Shown piece after piece: positions 38,765 to 50,099 of a stretch of 64,000 nucleotides of DNA. This stretch comes from Paraescarpia echinospica (taxonomy: Eukaryota; Annelida; Polychaeta; Sabellida; Siboglinidae). Each line of letters starts with the position of its first letter. Within the stretch, counting starts at the first letter, position 1. A program made the translations under genes and the position numbers. The stretch spans positions 72,710,145-72,774,144 of the forward strand of contig CM034531.1 in NCBI GenBank assembly GCA_020002185.1, read 5' to 3'. Below the pieces are notes generated by a model. It worked only from the letters and a program-made list of their open reading frames with translations. It made no database searches and was not told where the DNA came from.

Positions 38765-38920
38765 CAAGCCAAAGCGCTAAGGATAATGGGAGTAAACCTA
38801 TCTTATATTTCACAGTTTTAACTTGGACCTACATAGTACGCTAAGAGGTCTTCTAGTCAGTCATCTATTATTTAGGCAAGCCAGAGCGCTAAGGATAATG
38901 GGAGTAAACCTATCTTATGC
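38765..38920 (+). repeat. Array 3' flank, duplicated
   Basis: A segment starting AGGCAAGCC(A)AGCGCTAAGG is present twice (38763 and 38873), separated by one more 54-bp unit introduced by TTTCACAGTTTTAACTTGGA. The same intro precedes the whole array at 35779. Confidence 0.8.
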
Positions 38921-40114
38921 AGCTTCACGCATCCAGTGTCCTGTTTACAATACTAATGCTTGGAGATGGATTCGATAATACCGATGTTGTTATCCAGATC
39001 CATCATTTTGACATGTTTGCATACAATCAACACATGCATTACGATCCGCTGTCCCCTGGGATGGATTTAGATGGCTTTCTTCTGTTCATGCTAGAAAACT
39101 CAATATTTATAGAGGCAGTGCATTACGTCTAATAACACTGGCTGGGTAGAATGATTACTGAAAGCACTAACTACGTGCCACAACAGGAACAAAATATAAT
39201 GTTATAGTCTCTGAGTTGATCAAGGGGAAGTCTAGGAAAATAGGGAATTTATGAATTACTGGTCTGTTGAAATCATACGTCCATGATGGTGGAAATGTGA
39301 ATAGAAATATATTCAGCAAAACACTGTCTGCCTGCTGATAGTGATGTCTTCAGTTTGGTATATATGTGAGCCATGTTCAAATGCAGCAATGAATGGGTGA
39401 ATGTATAAAAAGTATTATAAATTATCAAATCTAGGCAAGATGATGAAGCACCATATTTGTTCAGGTGGATTGTCAAAGCTAGTTAGACAGTTTTTAAATG
39501 GGCTATTCACTTTGCTTCATAGTGTTTGCAAAAAGATCTAAACCATCTAAATCATCTAGACATCTCTCTGTAGTACCTTTGGAGTACATTTGATTTTTGA
39601 GTTGTGTCAAATTGACTTTAAACTAAAAGTGTGCTTAAGATTGTGAATTAATTGGGGTTATTTTGCAAAAGTGCACAAAGTATGGAATGCATCGGCAGTT
39701 ACGATGTATCAGAAGAAAGACAGCTAGACTGGACATAATACAAAGAGAAGGCATTATCATCAATCCTACTAGAGGAGTTTAGATATACTCAAAGTGAACA
39801 ACAACAAACAGAGAACAGCAATAGATTTGATCACCAGCAGACATGTAAATATATGTGAACAGTGCAAATATCTTCGGAGAAATCACAGATATCTGGTTAT
39901 TTTTAGACAATTATACATATGAAAGATTGATAAGTCAATTCAGTGTATTGTCTACATGCCATCTGGAGCCGCGTGCGTGGTAGATTCCTTCCTGGTAGTT
40001 CATCATGGTGTTAGTTGCACTACTGCTTGTTGAAGATGCACTGTTGAGAGTGTGTCAGTGCAGTATGGTAGCAGTAAGTAGCAATGACAACATGCTACAG
40101 GAGACACATGAGCC

Positions 40115-40137
40115 CGGGGGGCTTCGGTGCCCCCCTG
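40115..40137 (+). other. Strong GC hairpin
   Basis: CGGGGGGC-TTCGGT-GCCCCCC can fold into a stem with a TTCG-type loop, isolated in AT-rich DNA. Role unknown. Confidence 0.6.
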
Positions 40138-40439
40138 GCTTGAGAGGGGGCTTAGTTGACAGGCTTGTCTGTGTGATCCCTGCAGCTACAGTTGTTGAGG
40201 TTTAGACAGTTTGGCCTATCTGTAACTCATCCAAATGGTTGGAATGATAACTAGCTTGTAGTAGGCTGAAATTTACTGAGAGAAAGTGGGAAGTCATGTC
40301 ACAAGATTGTGACAAGAACTATTTTTTTCTTATTCTATTGCATCTCAAGCCTCAGTGTTTGTGACGTATCGTAAGACTAGATATTGTAACTAGTATTGTT
40401 ACAATATCTATATTGCGAGTGTATCTGTGACTAGAGGAC

Positions 40440-40490
40440 AAACAAACCTTACTTTATAGTCACCTCAGTTATATAGTCACCTCAAAATAA
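40440..40490 (-). repeat. Dispersed repeat B, partial copy 3
   Basis: AGTCACCTCAGTTATATAGT resembles the ACCTCGGTAATACAGCC part of copy 2. Confidence 0.4.
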
Positions 40491-41859
40491 AAATACAAAA
40501 TTTCATACAAATTATTTTCTATAATATGTTTCTTATTATTATTCATTCCATCCTACCCCCAGTCCGCTGTTCCACGGTCATCGTTGTAATATAGTTTTCG
40601 TACACGTGTATATATATGTGTGTCTTGTGGGGTCACGGGAAGACGACATCTAACATGCCATAAGACCCCATGCAACTCAACATTACTTGTTTAAAACAAT
40701 TGTTTTGTGTATTCGATTATGTTGCTGTTTGTTGTTGTTACAAAATAAAATCTGATTTGATTTAATTAAGATCGTCCTAGCACTGCTAGCAGTAGCACAG
40801 TTCTAAATTAGTTCTATTCAGGCCATTTCCGCCCAGTCCCAGTAGGGGACCATAATGGAGAGATTCTATTGTATTGTATATGTGTACGCGTGCGTGCGTG
40901 CATGCACATGCATGTGTGTTTGTGTATGTGCAATGTCCATGCATGTGTATGTGCATCTGTGATTAGAGTATTGTCGAGCGATAATTGCTTTTGCACCATA
41001 CAATGCGTAGTCACATACAGACATGGTGGGTTAGAGATAGAGGCCACCATTAGATGTAAGTCCATGACAGGTCATTCCATTCCCTGGGTGGGTTCTTTTA
41101 TTTCCCGTGGCACAGAACATGGTTCAGTCTTTCTACCAGTTAGAAGGGATGAATCTTTTAATGTGTCTTCTGAAAGGTAAAGTGAGGTGGGTGAAAGTTT
41201 CGACGTGGTGCAGGTGGAATGAGGCCACCATACTGTCAATCACCCGTCAGGTGTTTAAACCTCTCGTCCAACCAATGTATAATTCATTGATGGTTGGAGC
41301 GATAAATAAACCGAGAATGTATAAGACCGTGGAAAATACAGTCATGAGAAACATTTTATTTGAACATAAAATTGATGAATAAAGTAAAAACTTTCTAATT
41401 TATCATTAGATTTGAAGAACAGAACAGAATTTCACAGATATTTAAATCATGATTTAATTACACAGTACTTGTAGGAAGCAATTTCCTGTTTGTTTTTTGT
41501 TTGTTTGTTTTTCTCCTGACTTCACAGTTGCTATACCTGTATTGACAGTTGGTTCGCTGGCGTCATTCCTTGTGAAATCAACCAATAGTCAACAAGTTGT
41601 TGCCACAGAAATTCCTTTCATTTTAAGTTTTTGACAAAACTACACAAAAAGTCACGCCTGTTTTTTGGACTTGCATATACATGGCCTGAGAAATTTACAG
41701 GTTACCTACCTGAAAATTGCAGATAATATCTAGGCATAATTTGTGTGGATTTTCTATGCAAAATTATAACCTGTATATTCTAGGGAGAAGGATTTATGAA
41801 TATAAGAGGCATAATAATGGAAACATTTAGTTTTTATTTGTAAAGATAACAGCAACCTG

Positions 41860-43264
41860 TTTAATGTGTGCTTCACAGCAGGAGAGATACCAGCAGAGTG
41901 GCAAAGAGGAGTGATTGTGCTGATATGGAAGGGGGAAGGGGACATCCATGACCCAGGCAGATACAGAGGCATCACATTACTGAGCCAAGCCCTGAAATTG
42001 TTGGAAAGGATACTGGGTGTTAGGGTGAGGCTTACAGTGGAGAGCAAAATCGGAGAGAATCAGCTGGGATTTAGGAAAGGGAGAGGAACAGATGATGGAT
42101 TGTTTGCCATCAGACAAATTATCGAGAAGAAGAGAGAATTTAAAAAGGATGAAGCCTTCGGTTTTGTAGATCTGGAAAAGGCATTTGACACTGTGCCGAG
42201 AGAACTCGCTTTTGCGGTCATGAGATGGATGGAGGTTGGAGAAGCAGAATCCAGAATGGTGGAGGAAATGTACAAGGAGACAACAGCGGTAGTGAGAGTC
42301 GAAGGAGAAACATCGGAACAATTTGGAGTGGAAGTAGGACTCAGACAGGGAAGTGCCTTGAGTCCCCTGCTTTTCATTATGGCGATGAACCTGATCAGTG
42401 GAAAGATATCAGAGCAGGAAGAACTTAAGAAGATACTGTTTGCAGACGACCTAGCAGTGGTGGCTGATAACAAAGAGGAACTACAGAAAGCTTTGCAAGA
42501 ATGGAGTGACACCTTCAGAAAACACGGCCTCCGAATGAATCTGGAGAAGACTGAAGTAATGTGGATAGGTGAACAGGAGGTAGATCTGCATGTAGTTGTT
42601 GACGGAAAGATCATTAAACAAGTGAACAGCTTTGTATACCTGGGCGGTACAGTGTGTGAGGATGGAAGGAGTAGTAAAGAAATACAGAGGAGGGTGCAAG
42701 CAGGAGCAGCAGCATGGAAGAGGGTGGACGGCATTATGTGGGACAGAAAACTGAAGAAACAACTGAAAGGAAGAATGTTGGAAGCCTGTGGTGTACCAGC
42801 CTGTATATATGGGTTGGGAACACTGCCACTGACAGAGAGACAGGAGGAGAAACTACAGGTAGCAGAAAACAACTGGGTCAGAAGAATATGTAGAGTAACA
42901 CGAGAGGATAGAAGGAAGACGAAAGAATTGAGAGAAGAGATTGGAATGAAAAAACACCTAAAGAGGAAAGTAGCTGGTAACATAATGAGATGGGTGGGAC
43001 ATGTACATAGAATGGGTGAAGACAGACTGACGAAAAGAGCGTGGAAAGTAGAAGAGGGTGGCAGACGAAGGAGAGGAAGACCAAGGCTGAGATGGAACGA
43101 CAGCATAAAACGAGACCTGGGGAGGGCTGGCATGAACAGCCATGAATGGACGGCCATTGCGGATGAGAGAGAGAGAGGTGGAAAGAACTGACAAGAAAAG
43201 TAGAAGAAACCACCAAGTGACGTGGACTCCACCCCGCAAGGGCGCAAGGGGAAGAAGAAGAAAG
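41860..43264 (+). mobile_element. Young 5'-truncated LINE with perfect 12-bp target-site duplication
   Basis: AACAGCAACCTG occurs immediately before (41848-41859) and after (43265-43276). The element carries an RT frame with no stops, a short 3' UTR and a GAAGAAGAAGAAAG-type 3' end. The intact frame and exact duplication suggest a recent insertion. Confidence 0.9.
41866..43191 (+). CDS. LINE reverse transcriptase, C-terminal part (5'-truncated frame)
   Basis: About 440 codons open to TGA at 43191. RT motifs in order: IPAEWQRGVIVLIWKG, YRGITLLSQALKLLERIL, QLGFRKGRGTDDGLFAIRQI, FVDLEKAFDTVPRE, LRQGSALSPLLFIMAMN and the catalytic KILFADDLAVVAD. The thumb region (FVYLGGTVCEDG) and a C-terminal RWVGHVHRMGEDRLTKRAW and GGRRRRGRPRLRW follow. 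The endonuclease and first RT motifs are missing, so this copy cannot be autonomous. The clade (RTE/Nimb-like) is not certain. The true start lies in the lost part. Confidence 0.88.
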   Translation: MCFTAGEIPAEWQRGVIVLIWKGEGDIHDPGRYRGITLLSQALKLLERILGVRVRLTVESKIGENQLGFRKGRGTDDGLFAIRQIIEKKREFKKDEAFGFVDLEKAFDTVPRELAFAVMRWMEVGEAESRMVEEMYKETTAVVRVEGETSEQFGVEVGLRQGSALSPLLFIMAMNLISGKISEQEELKKILFADDLAVVADNKEELQKALQEWSDTFRKHGLRMNLEKTEVMWIGEQEVDLHVVVDGKIIKQVNSFVYLGGTVCEDGRSSKEIQRRVQAGAAAWKRVDGIMWDRKLKKQLKGRMLEACGVPACIYGLGTLPLTERQEEKLQVAENNWVRRICRVTREDRRKTKELREEIGMKKHLKRKVAGNIMRWVGHVHRMGEDRLTKRAWKVEEGGRRRRGRPRLRWNDSIKRDLGRAGMNSHEWTAIADERERGGKN

Positions 43265-43276
43265 AACAGCAACCTG

Positions 43277-44106
43277 GATATTATTATTCATTCTTGTGTT
43301 ACTCGTGCACTATGAGATCCAGATAACTTCTGTTGACACTATTCCGTAGGTATCTAGTTGCTATACTTTATGAATAATTCAGTCTTAAAAACTAAAATGT
43401 ATCCATATTAAAAAAAAGTCCTTAATTGCTTCAGAAACATTAATAAATGCATTCATGAGATCATAAAACTTGAGTTTTGTTGTTAACTCAGTTTTGCTAG
43501 ATGTATATATCTATCATGATGCAGTTGTGAAATTAGTTTTATTTCTCTACTACTCTCCATTACAGAGATTGAGTTTGGTCATTATTTATCATTTAAATAA
43601 TGGTTTTTGCAGAAATGGTGCAATTACTAAACAACCGTAGAGGCGTGGTGAATCATAATTTAACGTCTGACACCGTCTGGTGCTGTTGAGTTCATTGTGC
43701 TGTGAACTTGAAGTGGGTCCCTCATTGGGAGTGTGAGCGTCATGCTGTTAGCAGTGCGTCAAGTAAACACTGGATCAGGTGGTTGAAATGCCTGCAGCAA
43801 AAGCAGATCTAGAAGCTGATTGCATGTACTTCTTGTTATGTATTGAATAATTAACACATTTCATTGTTTACCATTTTAATTCATAATGATAACGAGCACA
43901 CATTGTGGTAGCAAGCATGTTTTTGTGTTATTTTAACAATATGACAAGCTGTTTTGTATGCACATTACTTGTACATATTTAGTATGGATTTTTGTATTAT
44001 TAAAGAATGGATACAACCGTGTCCTGTTTTTAGAAATAAGTACAGGTCCATTAGCCAATGAAAAAATATATCGATTTGTACAGAGTTTCAAGTCGAATAT
44101 GGATGT
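43277..44106. other. Spacer between the LINE and the long-TIR element
   Basis: AT-rich; no coding or repeat signal recognised. Confidence 0.6.
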
Positions 44107-45589
44107 ATACGGGTCATTCCATGTGAACGCAACCAAAATTCCTGAAATTTGTTGCCCTCATCTCTTAATTTTTTGAGTAAATCAGTTTGGTGAAAGTCTG
44201 GTAAGATAAGCAAGAATCCAAAAGTTGAGTGTTATAGCTCAAGTAGTTTTCGAGTGGTCAGTTTGAAATTTGGGACTTCTTAAAAATAAATAAAATTATT
44301 CACATTTCACAGGTTAATATCTCTTGAACTATTTAACCTGTGTCAATTACACATTGTGGAATTGTTCTGTACAATATACAGATCACATAAATATAATTAG
44401 AACAAAAATACAGTGTATGGTTAATGTGCACCAAGTTGATAAACACAATGATTTATTCAATAAATCACTCATGAGAAGTTTTTCAGACCTTGATTGTGAG
44501 CAAAATACACATACCTCAGAAACTAGTTGTATATAATTGGTATATACACATGCAAGTGTGCAAATCAGAGTAATACGGCATGTTTGGTTGTCTTTATTAT
44601 GAATCTGTATATATATGCAAAGATGGTATGTTATATTTCTTAAAAATTGACCACTTCCGACCAAAAAAGTCAATGAGGCGTAACATGTATTGTCCCAAAA
44701 CTTTTTCTAGGTGTAAGCTTGTCCCTATAATACAAATAACTAATAACTCTCAATATCCTTCCATGCTTCCTTCTCAAGAAGAATGTTGACCCTCGGGTAT
44801 CCCAAATTTATCAATAAATCACTTGCGAGAGTGTTTTCAAGCATTGATTGTGAGCTAAACATACATGCTGTTGTTAGTAGTTGTGTATATTTGTATCTAT
44901 GCATATCAGTGTTCATTCTCAGAGTAACATGACTTGTTTGACTGTCTTAATTATGAATCTGTACATATTCAAAGATGGTACAATGTTATATTTCTCTTAA
45001 AAATAACCAACTTATGATGTGGGAAAGAAAGTATCCAGTCCCGTTTTACAAGATAACTATCAACCTCAAATAATCAGAAATCCCAAAAGTTGTTTTTCTA
45101 GCTACTCTGACCAGTGTCAATAATCCCTCCTTTGCATCAAAGGACGATTCCATGGAAAGTGATTGTATAACACCAAGTAATAGCATCCAATATCATTCAA
45201 TGTTGTCTTCACTTAAAAATAGCTATCTTAGGGATATGATTGGTTGCTTGGAATTTAATAACTTAATAACTTTAATAACATGAATCTAATAATTGGAGGA
45301 TATAAGCTTCTAAAGCATGTTCATTTTAAATTGCTGTCAGACTGAACAAATTGAAGCTTAAAAACGATTTATGTCATCCATCAACAAAGTCATTCATATA
45401 TGCGGTATGTCTCATTGATGCATTTGCTGAAAGATTTTGAAAGCAATACCAATCTCCTCTCTCTAGTTGCGTCATCAAGTTTGTACTGTCGTTCATGTCT
45501 TGTTGTTCGTGGGGTCGGAACGGAGCACAAGACATGATCACAACCAGATACATTTTATCATCAAAGTAAAATCAGAACGGAATAGTAAA

Positions 45590-46396
45590 AAGCAGTATAG
45601 GAGAAATTTCCACAAAGGAAGGTATAGGGACATGAGGAAATATTTAGCAAAGATAGACTGGAATAACATACTGAAAAATAAGACAGCAACAGAATGCTGG
45701 AATATATTAAAGAGTGAAATTAAGTGCATAGTCAATAAATTTCTACCCTTCAAGAAACAAGGGAAACGGTCCAAAAAGAAACACTTATCGAAAGAAGCCA
45801 TTAGAAAAATAGTAAAGTATAAACAAATGATGTGGAAGTCATATAGATGTACTGGAAATAGTGAAGACTACAACATTTATAAAGAAGCACTTAACCAAGC
45901 TACAGCTGAAATTAGAAATTCAAAGAAAAGCTATGAACAACAATTAGCTAGTAATATAAAACATGACAGCAAGAGTTTTTATGCATATGTTTGAAGCAAA
46001 CAGAAAGTTCAGGATAAGGTCAGTCCTATAGAAGATAGTGCTGGAAATATAATATCAGAGGGATACTTAATGGCAGAAGACCTGAATGAGTATTTTAGTT
46101 CAGTGTTTACCAGGGAAGATATTAGTTCACTGCCAGTACCAGAGGCTAAGTTCAAGGGGGCAGATTCAGACTATTTAGGACAGTTAATTGTAACCCCGGA
46201 AATGGTAGCTCAGAAAATAAGAGCTATGAAGGATAATAAATCACCTGGAGTGGATAGGATTCTGCCCAAACTACTACTGGAAATTGTAGAACAAATTAGT
46301 GTACCGCTTGCAACAGTTTTCAATTTGTCATTAGAAGAGGGAGTGGTTCCTTTAGAATGGAAAGAGGCAAACATTATGCTATATACCGGTAGTTAT
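45590..46396 (+). pseudogene. CR1-like LINE ORF2, 5' piece
   Basis: Open in one frame apart from the TGA at 45992-45994. Covers the linker and the start of RT (MKDNKSPGVDRILPKLLLEI). Ends at the foldback insertion. Confidence 0.85.
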
Positions 46397-46593
46397 TTAA
46401 AGGAAATAAAAATAAGGCATTAGCTAAAATCCTTTTTCCATGTGTACACACAGTTTAACCTTGTAACATTTGACAACACTAAAAAAATACAGAAAAATAC
46501 ATTTGTAGCATAAATTCGAATTTAAACCCGTCTGTGTAGTGATTCCCGCGGAAAATAAAATTTAATGAGCTAGGCGATCACGTGGTATCGGGA

Positions 46594-47255
46594 CGTCACT
46601 TATGACCCACACTCGCATCAGGCCGACCCTTTCCATGCATTCAGAGCATGTTTACAAGTATAGCTTTTGGGTCGAAACGAGCGTCAGAATGAGTTATTGT
46701 GCAATACTCAAACACTAGTCATCATAGAGGAACAAGCAGTTATCTTACCATTCCACATGAATCGAATTTTATTCAAAACAATGAATGCGAATGTGCCTAC
46801 AAGTCGACTAGGTTTCGCCGAGCTTGGGCTCGTTTTCAGAATAATTATATCGAATGCAACCAACGAGAGATAATCTACACCAATAAACATACATAGCAAA
46901 CATATATCGTATCCAGCTACAGAAAGTAACATGTATAATCTCATAATATCACTAGAATATCGATGTATGAAGGAGGAGTTGTTCAATTTATCTCAGTTCA
47001 ACTTAAATCAGTCAGTGAATTTCCTGTTAGCTCGGTTGGTAAAGGCGTTGGTTCCTTAGCGTTTATTTTGCAATCGGGCGACGCCGGTTCAAACCCCACA
47101 CCAAACCATTGATTTTTTTACACTTTTTTGGTTTATGTTTTCACGAAGTAATATAAACCAAATCATTTTTATACTATGATGCACTGTTTATAAATATTTT
47201 GGTAGTAATTATTTATTCGCCACAAAAAATTAAAATATGGGAATTATATAAAGAT
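46594..47255 (+). repeat. Foldback element, left arm
   Basis: Begins GTCACTTATGACCCACACTC; its reverse complement ends the right arm. Identity looks above 90% by eye. Confidence 0.85.
47023..47101 (+). other. tRNA-like sequence in the left arm
   Basis: TTAGCTCGGTTGGTAAAG resembles a pol III A box, and GCCGGTTCAAACCCCAC, about 45 nt further on, a B box. The cloverleaf is imperfect, so a tRNA-derived relic is more likely than a working tRNA gene. Confidence 0.55.
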
Positions 47256-47404
47256 TTTTCCAAATTTTATTTATCCAAACAAATACAATGTAATGGATAT
47301 ATAATTTATTAATTGTATATATATTGTACGGTAATATATTGTAATTATATATGTGAAAACAAACGGTGATCTGTCTGAATAAATAAAATTTAGAAACATT
47401 GCGT

Positions 47405-48052
47405 TATATATATAATTACCATATTTTAATTTTTGTGGCGAATAAATAATTACTACCAAAATATTTACAAACAGTGCATTATAGTATAAAAATGATTTGG
47501 TTTATATTACTTCGCGAAAACAACGGTTTGGTGTGGGGTTTGAAACGCCGTCACCCAATTGCAAAGTAAACGCTAAGGAACCAACGCCTTTACCAACCGA
47601 GCTAACAGGACCGATAGAAATTCACTGACTGATTTAAGTTGTTATGATAAATTGAACAACTCCTTCATACATCGATATTCTAGTGATATTATGAGATTAT
47701 ACATGTTACTTTCTGTAGCTGGATACGATATATGTTTGCTATGTATGTTTATTGGTGTAGATTATCTCTCGTTGGTTGCATTCGATATAATTATTCTGAA
47801 AACGAGCCCAAGCTCGGCGAAACCTAGTCGACTTGTAGGCCCATTCGCATTCATTGTTTTTAATAAAATTTGATTCATGTGGAATGGTAAGATAACTGCT
47901 TGTTCCTCTATGATGACTAGTGTTTGTATTTCATCAGAATATTGCACAATAACTCATTCTGACGTTCGTTTCGACCCAAAAGCTATACTTGTAAACATGC
48001 TCTGAATGCATGGAAAGGGTTGGCCTGATGCGAGTGTGGGTCATAAGTGACT
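47405..48052 (-). repeat. Foldback element, right arm
   Basis: Inverted copy of 46594-47255, ending GAGTGTGGGTCATAAGTGAC. Confidence 0.85.
47537..47612 (-). other. tRNA-like sequence in the right arm
   Basis: Inverted copy of the left-arm tRNA-like segment. The B-box copy has changes (GGGTTTGAAACGCC on the plus strand). Confidence 0.5.
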
Positions 48053-48235
48053 TCACATCTCGGCATCCCGAAAAGCACGCCAAAAATATGCATATTCGAA
48101 AATGTCCGGATGTACAGCATTAAATGTGGAATTTCTAATTCATTGATTTTTTGATTGTTTTGGCTTGGTGGACATGGAAATAGATAGCAGGATGTAATAT
48201 AACATGAATTCAAGCCATAGATGTTTTTATTCCCT

Positions 48236-49514
48236 TTAAAAAAGGTTCGAGAAACAAGTCGGAGAACTATAGACCAGTGAGTTTAACATCAGTGATTTGC
48301 AAATTATTAGAAAGACTAATTAAAGATCACATGGTGGATTTTCTTGTTAAACAACTTGATAAACCCTGCTTAACAAATATGTTATGTTTTTTGGAAGACA
48401 TCACTAAGTGGGTAGATGAGGGATCACCAGTAGATGTCGTCTACTTAGATTTTCAAAAAGCTTTCGACAAAGTACCACATCAAAGATTACTACTTTTAAA
48501 CTAAAGGCCCATGGCAAACGAAATGGTATAATAAACTGGATAGAAAAATGGCTGATTGACAGAAGACAACATGTAGTAGTTGATGGGGGGGCTTCAAACT
48601 GGAAATCGGTATTGAGTGGGGTACCACAGGGATCAGTACTAGGACCTATATTATTCTTAATATATATCAATGATTTGGATGATGAAATAACAAGCAAGGT
48701 GTTGAAATTTGCGGACGATACAAAAGTGTTTAGAAGGATTAAAAGTGATGGAGATAGACAGCATTTACAAGATGATCTTTACAGGTTGATCAAATGGTCT
48801 GAAAAGTGGCAACTGCTGTTCAATTTTGGGAAATGTAAATGCCTCCTCACAGGACATGGGAACAAAGAGGTAGAATATACAATGGGGGGTACTGTACTAA
48901 GTTCTACTGTAAAAGAAAAGGACTTGGGGTTAACCATTAGTGCTGATATGAAGGTTTCAGAGCAGTGCGGAATTGCAGCTTCAAAGGGAAATCAAATCCT
49001 TGGATTAATTAGGCGAAATATAGCATATAAAGAAAAAGAACTAATAATACCGCTGTACAAAACAATAGTTAGGCCTCATTTAGAATATTGTATACAAGCG
49101 TGGAGGCCATATCGCAGGAAGGACATAGATATGCTAGAAAGAGTACAGAGGAGAGCGACTAAAATAATACCAAAACTGAGGAATCTTAGTTATGAAATAC
49201 GCCTAAAAGAATGTGGTTTAACAACACTAGAGACCAGGAGATTGAGAGGAAATCAGATAGAAGTGTTTAAAATAATAAATGGTTATGAAAATATTGATAG
49301 AAATATTTTTTTCTCAGTTAAGAAAGATAGGACTAGAGGACGTGAAGTTGCATTAACAAAGGAGCATTGTAGATTAGATGTAAGAAAGTTCTCATTTTCA
49401 CAAAGGACTGTAAATGAATGGAACAGATTATCTGCTGAATGTGTTGGTGCTAGTAGCGTGAATATGTTTAAAAATAAAATCGACACATACCTCAGAAGGG
49501 CGGGATACACATAG
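48236..49514 (+). pseudogene. CR1-like LINE ORF2, RT core and C-terminus
   Basis: Two frames: 48241-48504 (NYRPVSLTS to FQKAFDKVPHQRL), then 48612-49514 (GVPQGSVLGPILF, FADDTKVF, LGLTISADMKVSEQC, HLEYCIQAWRP, RVQRRATKIIPKLRNLSYE). The stop is at the usual CR1 position. Confidence 0.88.
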
Positions 49515-49565
49515 ATAAAAGGGTTGGATTCTCGATAAGCCAACAGGCTTCCTTGTCCACCTGCC

Positions 49566-50081
49566 ACCTAGAGTTAATTCTCTGGGTGGCAATCTTGTAA
49601 AATCGTGTTAAATGTGGCACCCAACACATGTCATCATGCTTTGGCCATTTGAACGAGACTGCTGGCCCACAAGGTTGTATGAACTTAACATGGTAGTCAG
49701 TCCTCCTGCTCCAGAGAGACTTTATTATGCATCCTAACCACCACCGTCCATCATACATGGAAGCAACATATGTGCCTGGCTGGAGAGGCAGGCTTGTGGG
49801 ACCTCCTTGTTAGACAGCTGGAACATCCACATTTCCCTGTGTGTCAATGAAGTGAACTTCTTCACCTGACATTCTGCTTACCTTCATATCAGTATGAGAC
49901 AATGGAACAAATGAGTGGTTATCTCCTGTTCCTGGGATGCTTCAAGCCGATACAAATCGGTCATTTGATAGTGCTCTGTGTCTGTCAACATCAGCTTCAG
50001 TGACGAAAAAGAATGTAATATTTGTGTCAAAGCATGCCCAGTCTGCACTGTTACATATAAAGGAAGTACCTGGTAGGTCAC
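49566..50081 (-). pseudogene. Decayed C-terminal part of a transposon-linked protein (WWLG...DMCWVP domain)
   Basis: Minus strand: a segment with SIPGTGDNHSFVPLS, then after a stop YVASMYDGRWWLGCI, VKFIQPCGPAVSFKWP and HDDMCWVPHLTRFYKIA. I know this layout from repeated, uncharacterised proteins of invertebrates and fish that I believe to be transposon-encoded. It probably belonged to the host TIR element. Confidence 0.55.
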
Positions 50082-50099
50082 TTGTGTGCATGAGAAATT

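Larger units (their letters stand above)
38921..41847. other. Region without a supported gene
   Basis: Short open frames only. Contains a GC hairpin (40115-40137), a piece of dispersed repeat B (about 40440-40490), and GTCATTCCTTGTGAAATCAA near 41562, which resembles the TIR of the element at 44111. Confidence 0.55.
46401..48235. mobile_element. TTAA-flanked foldback element with two tRNA-like segments
   Basis: Interrupts the CR1-like RT between LEWKEANI and the KKGSRNKSENYRPV motif. TTAA stands on both sides (46397-46400, 48236-48239). The termini are inverted: AGGAAATAAAAA on the left, TTTTTATTCCCT on the right. Inside, about 650 bp (46594-47255) is repeated in reverse at 47405-48052 around a spacer of about 150 bp. 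No transposase is seen; TTAA and short TIRs recall piggyBac-type MITEs, which is only a suggestion. Confidence 0.82.
45550..49565 (+). mobile_element. CR1-like LINE, 5'-truncated, split by a foldback element
   Basis: The pre-RT region (RRNFHKGRYRDMRKYLAKID, SKEAIRKIVKYKQMMWKSY) and first RT motifs (MAEDLNEYFSSVFTRED, MKDNKSPGVDRILPKLL) lie left of 46400. RT resumes at about 48236 with NYRPVSLTSVICKLLERLI, VYLDFQKAFDKVPHQRL, GVPQGSVLGPILFLIYINDL and KFADDTKVFRR. It ends with RTVNEWNRLSAECV and a TAG at 49514. One nonsense codon (TGA, 45992-45994) and a frameshift between 48504 and 48612 are seen. The 3' UTR contains GGATTCTCGATAAGCCAACA. Confidence 0.88.

Noticed and set aside
40869..41382. 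Short frames near 41.0-41.4 kb as a host gene
   Set aside because: No domain, no consistent splice sites, and several stops; left as unassigned.
42060..43247. Minus-strand frame of 395 codons opposite the LINE RT
   Set aside because: Antisense shadow of the RT frame; leucine/serine-rich low-complexity translation with no motifs.
47023..47101. Functional tRNA gene
   Set aside because: A and B boxes deviate from consensus, no clean acceptor stem or anticodon loop; it sits inside a repeat arm.
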